64,000 nt of DNA from Drosophila persimilis (GCF_003286085.1 NW_020825289.1:4278001-4342000); one strand, 5' to 3'. Positions 22,615-32,243 are shown, counted from the stretch's first letter. Program-made: numbers and translations. Notes: generated from the sequence alone by a model not told the origin.

Positions 22615-25168
22615 ATGGATGATATGTTGGATATAATGGAGCCGCTGTCGCGGATGCAGCTGGAACTGGAGGAAATCCGAAAGGTATTTTTTCCCGCTGC
22701 CATGGACACAGAACATGGCGATCAATATGGCGGCGCGCTTGTTTTATTTTGCAGGCTCACTTTAAAGAGCTGGAAGAACTATTCTACGGCGTCAAGACCA
22801 AGGATGCCAAGGCTGCGGACAATGCCCCGGCGAAGAGCGAAACCTCCGCGGTGACACCACAGCAGACCAAGAAGCGTCCCAAACGGCTGACCGCTCTGAC
22901 TGAGAACACAGATGATTCCCAAGGTGAGTTGTGCTGGGGGCCAAAGGAGACCAAAACTCACCTTGCACTCTTCCCAGATGCCCCCGACGTCACGGCAGAG
23001 TCCTCGGGCCGCCTAAGTGCGCGGTTGAGCAACTCCCAGCTTTTGGCTATTGCCGAGGTGGAGAACCTGAACAGCACAGCCTCGTTAATGCCGCCGCCAC
23101 CGGCACCGACTCTAGCCGACACCACCATAAGCTCGGGCCGGCCGCAGCGGGCTGCCAAATTGAAAACGGAAAAATTGCTCAAGGAGCCCTCTCTCATCCG
23201 AAAGATGCGTCGCCCCAGCGAAGAGGATTCGATCCGGGTGAAGGTGGAGAGCGAACAGCGCGTCTCGCAGGTCAACGGCAGCACGCACAACATAGCACCG
23301 AATCCCAAACCGTCAGTTGTGAAGGAGACACAGCCACAGGAGGCACCAACAAAACTACCAATAGAGCCCATCAAGAAGCCAGCCGAAGTCTTCGCCTCCA
23401 AGAATGTGTGCGTCAAAGTCAAGCGGGAGAAGTTTACCGGCGAAATGCCGCCGCCCCTACCGGCCACAGATACCACAGCCACAATTTTGGAGACGGATGC
23501 TACCAGGTCGGATGAGACTGCATTCAGCAATACTACAACGGCATCCGAGATGTCCAAGAAGGGGCGAAAGAAGAAGAAGGATGGCGCCTGCCATCGGCCC
23601 ATCAAGGTGGAGCGGTTTAGTGAAATTGATAAAAACTCGCCCGTCTCCTCGCGGACTCGCAAAAACAGCACCGAGTCGCGCAACCAGGAGCGCTCCATCT
23701 ACAAAGACGCCCTCGAGGGGCCGCCCATCGAAGAACAGCAGCAGCAGGCTTCTGCTGGCGACGCCACTAATGAAACGATGACCTTGTCCAACGCCACAAT
23801 GGTGCTGGGTCCGGCTCCCACCGACGAAAGTCCCAACATTGCACCGGCCGACGCCACCTTCGAAGTTATTACTAGCAAGAAGGGGCCACCAAAGCCAGTG
23901 TCAGAGCCAAGGCGGGACAGTCTCCTGACAGAGGATGAGTCGCTGGACGACAGGGTACCAGTGCCGAAATTTCTCTCGAATGTGAAGACCATGAAGCTGC
24001 CCGGCCGCACCCATGAGCTGTTTAAGTGAGTATGAGCAAAATCTGGAGACTATTTGAATTGGAGCATCAATACTTCCCTTTTGACCTGCCCACAGTCCGC
24101 TCTTGCAGAGTCCAGTGAAGATGCGCGTGGAGGCCTTCGAAAATGCGGCCATTGCCCAGAGCAACTTACGCTCCCAGCGAGCCAAGGATACGGTAAGAGT
24201 GCAGTGCTCTCGCTCGTTTGTTCGGGAATTGATGGTTGATGATCCTTTTTCAGGGCACGAACACGAGCAACACGCCCAAGATTGGCAAGTTGCAGCCACC
24301 GACTGTGGGGCGCTTTTATACGCCCACTCAGACCTCAAGTCTATTGCCCGTGAGCTCGGCCCAGCCCAAGAAGGCCCCCATGAGTGCCTCGAAGGCAACG
24401 ACGCTGCTGAAGACTGCCACCGGGACCAACCTGAAGTCCACCAGTTCTGCATCCACCAAGAGCCTGTTACGCGAGAACAGCGGCGAAGACTTCCGCAAGG
24501 GTCTGCACACCCTGGCCGAGGAGCGCAAGAAGCTGCGTGAGCAGAAGCATCAGCACGCCGCCCAGCAGCGAGAGGCAAAGGAGCGGGAGCGAGCCGAACG
24601 CATTGCCAAGCAGACCGCGGAACGCGCCAAGAAACAGGAGGAACGAAAGAAGCTGGAGGAGCGTAAGCGGCTGGAGGTTGAGGAGCTGAATCGTAAGATG
24701 CGCCAGCAGGAGGAGGCCGAGGCCCTCAGGAAAGCCAAGATCCGGGAGCTGGAGAATCAGAAGCTGGCACAGTTGACCGGGGCCAAGAAGAAGATGCTGC
24801 CACCGCAGCCGAAGACAAAATACACATGGAACATGCTGCACGAGGATGACTCCACCGATGACGAGGGCAAGGTCACCCACAAGCGTCCGCCAGCACCCAC
24901 CTGGAGTCGCAGTAAGTTAGCGTTTTCTTTAGCCAGTGTCTAATCTAATCTGAAATTTTGTAACCCATTTTTAGGCCATGTACGCGGCGAAGCGATTGCC
25001 ATGCAGAGCCACTGTCCCACCGATGTCATCGACAGCTTCTTCTCGGTGGCCCCCACCACTCCGGACCTGAAACTGATTTTCCCCAACATCGATCCCAGCC
25101 AGCTGAAGCGCAACTCCAGCGTGCTCTGGTCCACGCCCCCCCGTTACTCGGAGCTCCCAAAATACTAG
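22615..25168 (+). CDS. Incenp: Inner centromere protein (Incenp), copy 1
   Basis: Six exons (22,615-22,683; 22,755-22,923; 22,978-24,025; 24,096-24,192; 24,254-24,911; 24,975-25,168), all with GT-AG junctions in frame, give 744 residues, near the known fly length. Residues 1-40 form the helix (MDDMLDIM..) that in this family binds Borealin/Survivin and targets centromeres. A long S/T/K-rich middle follows. A charged single-alpha-helix or coiled-coil region rich in E/R/K lies at about 540-640. The C-terminal IN-box (about 653-744) includes DDSTDDE, PTWSR and the NSSVLWSTPP stretch that corresponds to the Aurora B-phosphorylated TSS motif. Known role: scaffold and activator of Aurora B in the chromosomal passenger complex at centromeres and the spindle midzone. 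Intron 2 (54 nt) has no stop in frame, so retaining it would add 18 residues. Confidence 0.95.
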
Positions 25169-25249
25169 TTATACACAAACATACGTATATAAAATAATCC
25201 CCTGTTTTTCTTACTGTTTTCTATGGAAATATAAATGAAGTTTAAATTA

Positions 25250-25255
25250 AATAAA
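25250..25255 (+). terminator. Poly(A) signal AATAAA, Incenp copy 1
   Basis: AATAAA lies 82 nt after the stop in an AT-rich 3' end, and copy 2 has it at the matching place. Confidence 0.7.
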
Positions 25256-25509
25256 TTTATTTGCGAAACGCAATGCAAGTTACCGCTCGATACCACTCCA
25301 TTCCACTTGATTCCCTCTGACACTAATACCCAACTGCTTAAGAACTATTAAAGCCGCCGGCGTGCTCAATTAATGGTCTTCTTGGGGTCTTGCCAGGGGG
25401 CTTGATGTTTTGATGCCCCGAGGTGTTTCCATTAACAGTGAAGGTGCTGTTGTTGTTTGCTGCTGTCGATTCGTGAAAAGTGGTCTAAAAGAAGGTTTAA
25501 GCAAGTGAG

Positions 25510-26177
25510 TATGAAAATTAACGCAATTGAGTATGGATGTATCGAAATTTTTTACATTTTGGTGGTATTTGTTGCTTGTTAGCCTGTGTCTGGGCATTTG
25601 TATACTTTATTTCGTTAATTTCAAAGATAGAAGATGCTTTTTTAAAGATTAATTAATAAAGACCTTTTCTCAAATTGATATGTTTTACTCCTATTCATGC
25701 ATTTTATTAGTTTCCTGTATATACCATATCCTGATCCCGATACCAATTCTTGGTCTCTGTGCTAAAACAATAAACTGCAAAATTTTGATGTGATAGCCTT
25801 AAACATACATATACTGACTAGATTCTGCATTCATTGGCGACTTAGATGACAAATATTTCTTCAATTCTATAATATCCCTTTCCTCAGGGTATGTAGAATG
25901 TTGCCAATTCCGTTCCATGTTATGTAATGGTAATGATTGGAACTGCAAGGTTCTGCGAAAATTAGCCCTACCATCCCGGCTGAGCCACTTTAATAGCCGA
26001 AAGCTGAAGACATTCGGACAGCCGCTAAAAGTGAAGTACAAATACAAAATAGCCGCAATTATTGGGGAATATCAACAAGACACATCCGGACATGCTTGTC
26101 GCAGCCGTTTTCTGTCCATCAAAATACTTGGCAGGGTACTTGCCATGTTTGGTCAGTTTAACGTACCCGGACTTGTA
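25510..26177. repeat. Direct repeat, right copy, flanking Incenp copy 1
   Basis: Partner of 21,581-22,132. It starts 22 nt after the end of the Incenp duplicated segment, so copy 1 of Incenp sits exactly between the two repeats. It carries about 90 nt near 25,530-25,625 and 27 nt near 26,053-26,079 that the left copy lacks. It has no counterpart next to Incenp copy 2. Confidence 0.85.
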
Positions 26178-26257
26178 CTAAATTTTGTATTGATAAGTTA
26201 CTTTTAATATGTATTTGATATAGACCAAATGTTAGTCTGGTACCCTTTTCCACAGCT

Positions 26258-26760
26258 TCAAATATGTCGTACATTAATGGAAACGGTTTTGGTAACTGAA
26301 TCGGGTTGGAAACGGAAACGGCCAATAATATTGTAATGTGTGCCGTTCCCTTCGTGCCCCAGTTTTTGGAGAGGCGACGTCGGTGCTACCGTGAGTGCCT
26401 GCTGGTCTTGCAGTTGCAATTGCTGGGGCGTCTGCTGTTGGTTGCTGCTTTTGCTTCCTCCAGAGCGTCCTCCCAGGATATCGTTGATGGAATGCTTTGT
26501 GTTCATCTGCTGCTGCTGGTGGTGGCTCCCATATGGGATGTGTGGTGGCAGACCAGGCCACCAGGGCACTCCATCGACGGGATCGAGGGGATGCTGGCCA
26601 GGTAAGGGCTGTCCAGGAGTGAAGGGGCGGAGGCGTCCAGGTGTTGGAGCTGCTGCGGCAGACCGGAAGTCAACAAGTTCAACACCAACTAAAGAAGATT
26701 CGGTTTTATATATGGGTTTTTTAATATTATATTGGGAACCTCTTAGACGATTCCATCTTC
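26258..26760 (-). pseudogene. Orphan coding fragment with an eh1/octapeptide-like motif
   Basis: A minus-strand frame stays open for about 500 nt. It reads through P/G-rich sequence (GRLRPFTPGQPLPGQ), a HHQQQQ tract, then KHSINDILGGRSGG, then a Q-rich stretch (QQQTPQQLQLQDQQ). The (H/F)SI..ILG pattern is the Groucho-binding eh1/octapeptide type found in Pax and homeobox proteins, but no DNA-binding domain is present nearby and I cannot name the parent gene. A possible 3' splice site (CTTCTTTAG at about 26,695) would start an exon in the other frame. It is probably a partial gene copy; a small intact gene is less likely. Confidence 0.4.
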
Positions 26761-27254
26761 AAATAGAATATTGAAAAGGTTCGTTTCTATTATTAACTTC
26801 AACTTTATGCGAATGAGCCGTTCGTTTTAATCCTCGACGAGCTGCATGTTTGTTAGAAAAGGGAATGCTGCCAATGAGTTCCCTGTGCTGTGGGACAGCA
26901 TTTGGCGAAGGAGTACACTGAAACTTAGGATGGATTTGGGGCCAATGCTGATCTATGGCAACAACAGAGATTTAAACATAAGCTTGATTCATATGTATTT
27001 TGAAGGATGATATGATGCGATGCGAGTGCAGAAAGTCCACGCCGGTTAGGAGCTCACGCGAGAGACGCTACCAGGATCGGGATCCCACACGATAGCTAGA
27101 TAATGCTCAGGCATATGTACAGATACTGCACGATGGGTGGCAGGAAGTGGGACATGGGGACGCTGTAGGGGAACCGTTTTCCCAGATTCGTAGATCTGGT
27201 AGATATGCTTATTCTCAATAATTCTGCGCTTTTAGTTTTCTCGTATCATTTAAC
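26761..27254. other. Non-coding interval, nothing recognised
   Basis: No open frame of note, no repeat shared with the rest of the window that I can see. Confidence 0.5.
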
Positions 27255-27425
27255 TGGATCCTGGATACAAAATTAAGTTTATCTTGCCTTTAAAGTCTCT
27301 GGGATCTTGGCGCTCATCGGTTCGCACAGACGGACAGACATACATGGCTATATTCATTCGGCTATTGATGCTGATCAAGAATATAAATACTTTATGGGGT
27401 CGGAAAAAATTAAAATTATCCAGCC
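27255..27425 (-). repeat. Reverse-orientation DINE-1-like fragment
   Basis: Read on the minus strand it gives CCGACCCCATAAAGTAT, TATTCTTGATCAGCATCAAT, AGCCGAATGAATATAGCCATG and TCTGTCCGTCTGTGCG. These match the forward element at 27,710-27,800 block for block. It is truncated at both ends. Confidence 0.8.
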
Positions 27426-27626
27426 TTGAAGGAAAGTGATTCATCAATCCGATAAAATTATGAGCTCGGAGCTGAGGGGTATTCTTCATCGGCTTAACTC
27501 AGGCTGTTGAGCTGTTTCAATTGAGGGTTTTATTGGTAGATTAAGTGGGTTCAGGTGACGAGTCGTCTCTGAGTAAATTCTTAAAGTACGCTTGTAAACA
27601 TCAAATAAAACTTCCCATTACATTTT

Positions 27627-28713
27627 TATACCCGATACTCAAAATTAGTATTGGGGTATATTAGATTTGTGGTGAAAGTGGATGTGTGTAACGTCCAGAA
27701 GGAATCGTTTCCGACCCCATAAAGTATATATATTCTTGATCAGCATCAATAGCCGAGTCGATTGAGCCATGTCTGTCTGTCCGTCCGTCCGTAGTGCTCA
27801 AAGACTATAAGAGCTAGAGCAACGATTTTTTGGATCCAGACTTCTGTGATATGTCACTGCTACAAGAATATTTCAAAACTGTGCCCCGTCCACTTCCGCC
27901 CCCACAAAGGGCGAAAGTCTGTGGCATCCACAATTTCGACGATACGAAAAAACTAAAAACGCAGAATCGTAGAAGATGACTATATCTTCTAGAGTGCAAA
28001 ATCTGAACCTGATCGTATAATTATTATAGCCAGAATCAAGAAAACAATTTCATTCTTTCTCGCTCTGTCTCTCTCTAACACACAGGTTTCATGGTCGGTG
28101 TTGCCAATTGCAAAATATGAGTTCAAGGATCTCAGAACCCATAAGAGCTAGAGCAACCAAATTTGGTATCCACACTCCTGTGATATCGGACCTTGACCGT
28201 TTTGTGTCAAAATTTCGCCACACCCCCTTCCGCCCCCGCAAAGGACGAAAATCTGAGGCAACCACAAATCTCAGAGACTATTAAGGCTAGAGTAACCAAA
28301 TTTGGTACACACACTCCTTTAAGATGTCACTATAAAACGTATATCTCAGAATTTCGCCCCACCCCCATCCGCCCCCACAAAGGACGAAAATCTGTTGCAT
28401 CCACAATATTGCAGATTTGAGAAAACTAAAAACGCAGAATCATAGATAATGACCATATCTATTAGATTGCTTAATCTGGATCAGATCAGATCATTTTTAT
28501 AGCCAAAAGGAACAAATCAATTTGCAGTGGCTACGCAGCGCCCGACGTCACGCTCAGACTGATTTTCTGTCTCTCTCGCACCCACTCTTTGTCGTGTCGT
28601 TTAATATTAGCGGCGTCTGCCGGAAGAGGGCCATACTGACTTAGTATCGGGTATAACTGTAGAGTTGCGGTGTCCGCAGCAACTCACAACGTTCCCCCTC
28701 GTTTTAGTTTTAG
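27627..28713 (+). mobile_element. DINE-1/INE-1-like non-autonomous element
   Basis: It starts TATACCCGATACT (27,627-27,639) and carries the exact inverted word AGTATCGGGTATA at 28,643-28,655. A G/C-rich hairpin-capable stretch (GTTGCGGTGTCCGCAGCAAC, 28,664-28,683) and CGTTCCCCCTCGTTTTAG follow. Inside are CGTTTCCGACCCCATAAAG, TTCTTGATCAGCATCAATAG and GTCTGTCTGTCCGTCCGTCC, the landmarks I recall from the fly DINE-1 (INE-1) consensus, a non-coding Helitron relative. There is no coding capacity. It lies between the two Incenp copies. Confidence 0.75.
27795..28400 (+). repeat. Internal tandem units of the DINE-like element
   Basis: Three diverged units of about 130 nt start near 27,800, 28,135 and 28,270. 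Each runs from ATAAGAGCTAGAG(C/T)AAC (the third reads ATTAAGGCTAGAGTAACC) through a CCGCCCC(A/C/G)CAAAG word to GAAA(A/G)TCTG. Units 2 and 3 share AACCAAATTTGGTA. Confidence 0.75.
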
Positions 28714-28799
28714 GAAAGATGGCATGGATCTAGAAGAAGGATTTACAATCAGTAAATTTTCCGCCATTTACCTCAAATCGATCAACTGTTTAAATAGAG

Positions 28800-29115
28800 G
28801 GAGCCAAGTGGGCTAAGTTAGCACTTAGCACTTAGTCCGAGGTCACACTAATTCTCTTGCCCCCGTTGACCGATTTTGCTTAAACCGTATTTTGTAAGCA
28901 ATGCAATACAGATGAAAACTGAAATTTAAACGGTCTTGTAGGAAATTGATGAAGTAATTGGATAATAATACGAGTATTCGACGAGTATATATCAGAAGTC
29001 AGACGTACATTTCGGTATATTTTTGTGGTATATATATATACATATATATATATACATTTATATACCGTATATTTGAGCGATAGGCCCGCGGTCACATTGC
29101 AGACGCGCGGCGCCA
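28800..29115 (+). promoter_or_regulatory. Degenerate inverted copy of the Br140 upstream region, with two Motif 1-type sites
   Basis: In plus-strand order: AAGTGGGCTAAGTT (28,806), GGTCACACT (28,841-28,849), GTTGACCGATTTTGCTTAAAC (about 28,866), GGTCTTGTAGGAAATTGATG (about 28,933), GGTATATTT words, GAGCGATAGGCCCGCGGTCA and a final GGTCACATT (29,090-29,098). The first, third and fourth words occur in the same order on the minus strand at 21,270-20,670, upstream of Br140. It is therefore an old inverted copy of that upstream DNA, now directly upstream of Incenp copy 2. Whether it still promotes transcription is unknown. Confidence 0.65.
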
Positions 29116-29344
29116 GGGTTTACGGTATTTTTAATACTTTTCGGTATTTTTTCGGTCAAAATTGAACCGACGGTATATTCACGGTATATCGGTATGTAAT
29201 GGTATATTTTGTCAATTTAATCAATTTATTAAATTTTCTGTTTCCCTTTTGTTATTAGCGGCGTCTGCCGTTCAACTGTATATAGAAATCCAATATGGCA
29301 CGGAATATCAAAAACGTGGAATATGTATAAAAGAGCTTGAACTC

Positions 29345-29470
29345 GTCAGTATATTCTTGGTATATTTTTAAAACTAAACGGTATATTTTGGTATATTTCT
29401 GAGGACCGGACGGTATATTTGAGCGATAAGTCCGCGGTCACACTGCAGACGCGCGTCGCATTGCCGCCAT
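29345..29470 (+). promoter_or_regulatory. Incenp copy 2 promoter cassette
   Basis: Same word order as copy 1, with one extra TTGGTATATTTTT inserted. Motif 1 GGTCACACT is at 29,436-29,444. Between the promoter and the ATG copy 2 has about 70 extra nt (about 29,505-29,578), so its 5' UTR is longer than that of copy 1. Confidence 0.8.
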
Positions 29471-29608
29471 TTGAAAAAACGACTGGAGACTCGAGAAAAA
29501 AAGGACCAGTATCTGATCAATGTGGCTACAGTGCTACAATCAAAATCCGATCATCCTTGAGATGATTTAAAATCCAAAAAAATTTGTGTAGATTCTCATT
29601 TGTGCCAA

Positions 29609-32161
29609 ATGGATGACATGTTGGATATAATGCAGCCGCTGTCGCGGATGAAGCTGGAATTGGAGGAAATCCGAAAGGTATTTTTTCGGCTGCAATGGAC
29701 ATAGAACACGGTGATCAATATAGCGGCGCGCTTGTTTTTTTTTGCAGGCTCACTTTAAAGAGCTGGAAGAACTATTCTACGGCGTCAAGACCAAAGATGC
29801 CAAGGCTGCGGACAATGGCCCGGCGCAGAGCGAAACCTCCGCGGTGACACCACAGCAGACCAAGAAGCGTCCCAAACGGCTGACCGCTCTGACTGAGAAC
29901 ACAGATGATTCCCAAGGTGAGTTGTGCTGTGGGCCAAAGGAGACCAAGACTCACCTTGCACTCTCCCCAGATGCCCCCGACGTCACGGCAGAGTCCTCGG
30001 GCCGCCAAAGTGCGCGGTTGAGCAACTCCCAGCTTTTGGCTATTGCCGAGGTGGAGAACCTGAACAGCACAGCCTCGTTAATGCCGCCGCCACCGGCACC
30101 GACTCTAGCCGACACCACCATAAGCTCGGGCCGGCCGCAGCGGGCTGCCAAATTGAAAACGGAAAAATTGCTCAAGGAGCCCTCTCTCATCCGAAAGATG
30201 CGTCGCCCCAGCGAAGAGGATTCGATCCGGGTGAAGGTGGAGAGCGAACAGCGCGTCTCGCAGGTCAACGGCAGGACGCACAACATAGCACCGAATCCCA
30301 AACCGTCAGTTGTGAAGGAGACACAGCCACAGGAGGCACCAACAAAACTACCAATAGAGCCCATCAAGAAGCCAGCCGAAGTCTTCGCCTCCAAGAATGT
30401 GTGCGTCAAAGTCAAGCGGGAGAAGTTTACCGGCGAAATGCCGCCGCCCCTACCGGCCACAGATACCACAGCCACAATTTTGGAGACGGATGCTACCAGG
30501 TCGGATGAGACTGCATTCAGCAATACTACAACGGCATCCGAGATGTCCAAGAAGGGGCGAAAGAAGAAGAAGGATGGCGCCTGCCATCGGCCCATCAAGG
30601 TGGAGCGGTTTAGTGAAATTGATAAAAACTCGCCCGTCTCCTCGCGGACTCGCAAAAACAGCACCGAGTCGCGCAACCAGGAGCGCTCCATCTACAAAGA
30701 CGCCCTCGAGGGGCCGCGCATCGAAGAACAGCAGCAGCAGGCTTCTGCTGGCGACGCCACTAATGAAACGATGACCTTGTCCAACGCCACAATGGTGCTG
30801 GGTCCGGCTCCCACCGACGAAAGTCCCAACATTGCACCGGCCGACGCCACCTTCGAAGTTATTACTAGCAAGAAGGGGCCACCAAAGCCAGTGTCAGAGC
30901 CAAGGCGGGACAGTCTCCTGACAGAGGATGAGTCGCTGGACGACAGGGTACCAGTGCCGAAATTTCCCTCGAATGTGAAGACCATGAAGCTGCCCGGCCG
31001 CACCCATGACCTGTTTAAGTGAGTATGAGCAAAATCTGGAGACTATTTGAATTGGAGCATCAATACTTCCCTTTTGACCTGCCCACAGTCCGCTCTTGCA
31101 GAGTCCAGTGAAGATGCGCGTGGAGGCCTTCGAAAATGCGGCCATTGCCCAGAGCAACTTACGCTCCCAGCGAGCCAAGGATACGGTAAGAGTGCAGTGC
31201 TCTCCCTCGTTTGTTCGGGAATTGATGATTGATGATCCTTTTTCAGGGCACGAACACGAGCAACACGCCCAAGATTGGCAAGTTGCAGCCACCGACTTTG
31301 GGGCGCTTTTATACGCCCACTCAGACCTCAAGTCTATTGCCCGTGAGCTCGGCCCAGCCCAAGAAGGCCCCCATGAGTGCCTCGAAGGCAACGACGCTGC
31401 TGAAGACTGCCACCGGGACCAACCTGAAGTCCACCAGTTCTGCATCCACCAAGAGCCTGTTACGCGAGAACAGCGGCGAAGACTTCCGCAAGGGTCTGCA
31501 CACCCTGGCCGAGGAGCGCAAGAAGCTGCGTGAGCAGAAGCATCAGCACGCCGCCCAGCAGCGAGAGGCAAAGGAGCGGGAGCGAGCCGAACGCATTGCC
31601 AAGCAGACCGCGGAACGCGCCAAGAAACAGGAGGAACGAAAGAAGCTGGAGGAGCGTAAGCGGCTGGAGCTTGAGGAGCTGAATCGTAAGATGCGCCAGC
31701 AGGAGGAGGCCGAGGCCCTCAGGAAAGCCAAGATCCGGGAGCTGGAGAATCAGAAGCTGGCACAGTTGACCGGGGCCAAGAAGAAGATGCTGCCACCGCA
31801 GCCGAAGACAAAATACACATGGGACATGCTGCACGAGGATGACTCCACCGATGACGAGGGCAAGGTCACCCACAAGCGTCCGCCAGCACCCACCTGGAGT
31901 CGCAGTAAGTTAGCGTTTTCTTTAGCCAGTGTCTAATCTAATCTGAAATTTTGTAACCCATTTTTAGGCCATGTACGCGGCGAAGCGATTGCCATGCAGA
32001 GCCACTGTCCCACCGATGTCATCGACAGCTTCTTCTCGGTGGCCCCCACCACTCCGGACCTGAAACTGATTTTCCCCAACATCGATCCCAGCCAGCTGAA
32101 GCGCAACTCCAGCGTGCTCTGGTCCACGCCCCCACGCTACTCGGAGCTCCCAAAATACTAG
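29609..32161 (+). CDS. Incenp: Inner centromere protein (Incenp), copy 2
   Basis: Six exons (29,609-29,677; 29,748-29,916; 29,971-31,018; 31,089-31,185; 31,247-31,904; 31,968-32,161) have lengths identical to copy 1 and all splice sites intact, again giving 744 residues. Twelve residues differ from copy 1 by my reading: E9Q and Q15K in the N-terminal targeting helix; A/G and K/Q in exon 2; L/Q, S/R, P/R, L/P and E/D in exon 3; V/L, V/L and N/D in exon 5, the last at the start of the IN-box. The IN-box core and the NSS phospho-motif are unchanged. There is no stop, frameshift or lost splice site, so nothing marks it as a pseudogene. Which copy is ancestral is inferred only from flanks. D. melanogaster is known to have one Incenp. 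Confidence 0.94.
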
Positions 32162-32243
32162 TTATACACAAACATACGTATATAAAATAATCCCCTGTTT
32201 TTTCTTACTGTTTTCTATGGAAATATAAATGAAGTTTAAATTA

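Larger units (their letters stand above)
22126..25487 (+). repeat. Incenp duplicated segment, copy 1
   Basis: It matches 29,165-32,497 in the same orientation, from TTCACGGTATATCGG at the left to GATTCGTGAAAAGTG at the right. It includes promoter, whole gene and about 320 nt of 3' flank. Copy 1 has about 85 extra nt at about 22,280-22,375 and lacks about 70 nt that copy 2 carries in its 5' UTR. The coding part differs at only 17 of 2,235 positions by my count. Confidence 0.93.

Noticed and set aside
22958-23698. 246-codon minus-strand frame inside Incenp, present in both copies (second at 29,951-30,691)
   Set aside because: Its conservation is explained by the duplication itself; it is antisense to exon 3 and has no recognisable features.
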